Part shown: in pieces, positions 62,730 through 64,000 of the stretch
How the letters are laid out: every line of letters starts with the position of its first letter
Position numbering within the stretch: the stretch's first letter is position 1
Assembly: GCF_000150275.1 (NCBI RefSeq)
Contig: NW_002060944.1
Span: 6,484,564 to 6,548,563, forward strand
From: Trichoplax adhaerens
Lineage: Eukaryota > Placozoa > Uniplacotomia > Trichoplacea > Trichoplacidae
Reading direction: 5' to 3'
Length of the DNA: 64,000 nucleotides
Program-made: the position numbers and the translations under genes
Notes under the pieces: model-generated
Databases searched by the model: none
Told to the model about the DNA's origin: nothing
Seen by the model: only the letters and a program-made list of their open reading frames with translations

Positions 62730-63640
62730 CTGTTCTTCCAATAAGAATTGTAAAACATTTTTGAATAGTTCAAGGTGTAAAAGAGGAGACAGGATTAATG
62801 AAGGAAAGAGTTGTTAGAATATTTTTAGATTAAATTGTAACCAACAACTGGAAAGTTTGCAATAGAAACGCTTCCTTAAATAGAAATTTTGAATATTGCT
62901 GTAAAACTTGTAAGCAAGATATTCCTTCAGTGAAAATTATCAAGGTGTGAAAGAGGATACAAGATTAATGAAGGAAACAGTTTAAGATGAAATGGTAACC
63001 AACAACCGTAAAGTTTGCAATGCAAACATTCCTAAAATAGAATTTTTCAAGCTAGCGTTCTATTTGTAAGCAAGATTCCTCGATGGAAATTATGAAGGTG
63101 TGAAAGGGGATGCAAGATTAATGAGGGAATAAAGTTTAAGATAAAATGGTAACCAACAACCGTCAAGTATGCAATGGAAACTTTCCTAAAATAGAAATTT
63201 TCAAGCTAACTGCAAAATTTGTGAGCAAAGTATTTCTCCAATAGAGAATGGTGAAAAACTCCTTCGAATGTTGAGAGGGGTGGAAAAATTATAACTAACT
63301 ACTGTAAAGCTTGTAATGGAACATTTCTAGAATAGAAATTTTCGATATAGACGTAAAATTTGTAAGCAGTATGTTCCTCCAATGAAAATTATAAAAACTC
63401 TTTCGAGTAATTAAGGACAGAGTTGTTACAACTACTATCTGTATGAAAACTCTCCGCCTATACGAAATTGGTTATTTATTATCTAAAATTCTTAAGGGGC
63501 TACAAGATTAATTAAAGATCTAACGGGAGTGGAATAAAGCTGTTAAAAGAAAGCGTTGCTAAATTGTGGCTAACGTTGTAACCAAGATCCGTAAACTCGA
63601 ATTTTTCTAAGATTGAATGATAACTTTCTGTTGTGGCTGT
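62730..63640. repeat. Tandem array, unit about 155-170 bp
   Basis: At least three clear units begin near 62771, 62941 and 63096, each with AAGGTGTGAAAGAGGATACA, then GATTAATGAAGGAA, GTAACCAACAACCGTAAAGT and AAAATAGAAATTTTCAAGCT. Two more diverged units follow to about 63640. Unit length varies through small deletions. It has the look of a satellite or of an amplified non-autonomous element. Confidence 0.8.
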
Positions 63641-64000
63641 TATTATTTTGGTGCAGAAAGCATGGCTATAAATTGAAATATCTGTAATGGCTGCTGACAA
63701 AGACCAGCTACATCATTCTTATGATGTAATACTAGCAAAATACAGCATGGACAGATAGATGTTGCAGTGCTAAATTGATTCATTTCTGTGGAGGATAGAG
63801 CTCAAAGTCATGAAGTTTACGCATATATGCAAGTTAAGCCTGATTTTCTTTCAGACTCTATGATGTTGGGACAAAAAAACAGCCCTTTACCCTTAATAAG
63901 AAGGATTAGTCATACAATATATAGAGCACCTAATTCACGTAGAGAGTAAAATTTCCAGTGTCGACAAAATACAAACTAAGCTTAATTAGTAGGAGCTCTC
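63641..64000. other. Right-edge sequence, nothing recognised
   Basis: No coding frame, repeat or RNA gene supported before the window ends. Confidence 0.5.

Overview
The window looks like nuclear DNA of an early-branching animal. It is very AT-rich, its genes are intact and interrupted by short GT-AG introns, and the encoded proteins match animal families closely (WDR13, WDR90, USP36, MED11, SNX8, Josephin DUB, UPF0193/C22orf23, a MICAL-like LIM/bMERB protein). A placozoan such as Trichoplax fits the base composition, gene compactness and residue-level divergence from human, but this is inference; no species-diagnostic sequence was tested. There are no bacterial genes, operons or CRISPR arrays.

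Layout from left to right: the last exon of an unidentified plus-strand gene (1763-2514); WDR13 on minus (4143-7491, first exon not found); about 8 kb of gene-poor sequence with a 3x158-bp tandem repeat, transposon-like debris and a 104-bp foldback (7.5-15.6 kb); a two-exon Josephin deubiquitinase on plus (15661-16492); a two-exon PKR1-like small membrane protein on minus (18303-19315); WDR90/POC16 on minus with roughly 30 exons (20271-31163); USP36-like deubiquitinase on minus (34617-38988); MED11 on plus (40399-41696); SNX8 on minus (42792-49202); UPF0193/C22orf23 on plus (51582-53469); and a MICAL-like LIM + bMERB protein on minus (55357-59954). The right edge (61.2-63.6 kb) is two degenerate satellite-like arrays.

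These are mostly independent housekeeping genes, not a pathway cluster. Shared themes are weak: two deubiquitinases, two membrane-traffic proteins (SNX8 and the Rab-effector-like MICAL relative), a centriole protein (WDR90) and a V-ATPase-assembly-type protein. Most gene models below were rebuilt by hand from splice signals, and for seven of them (WDR13 downstream of its missing first exon, Josephin, PKR1-like, USP36, MED11, SNX8, C22orf23, MICAL-like) the reading frame stays open across every junction.

The most unusual items are a fungal-type PKR1 protein in an animal-like genome, a MICAL-like protein that appears to lack the calponin-homology domain and contains a 26-nt microexon, an EH-like N-terminus on SNX8, a possible ankyrin/SOCS-box relic inside an SNX8 intron, a near-perfect foldback, a rearranged pair of dispersed repeats, and recurrent clusters of the GTACTGTAC/GTACAGTAC palindrome in intergenic DNA. 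I did not find a convincing wholly new multi-gene system.
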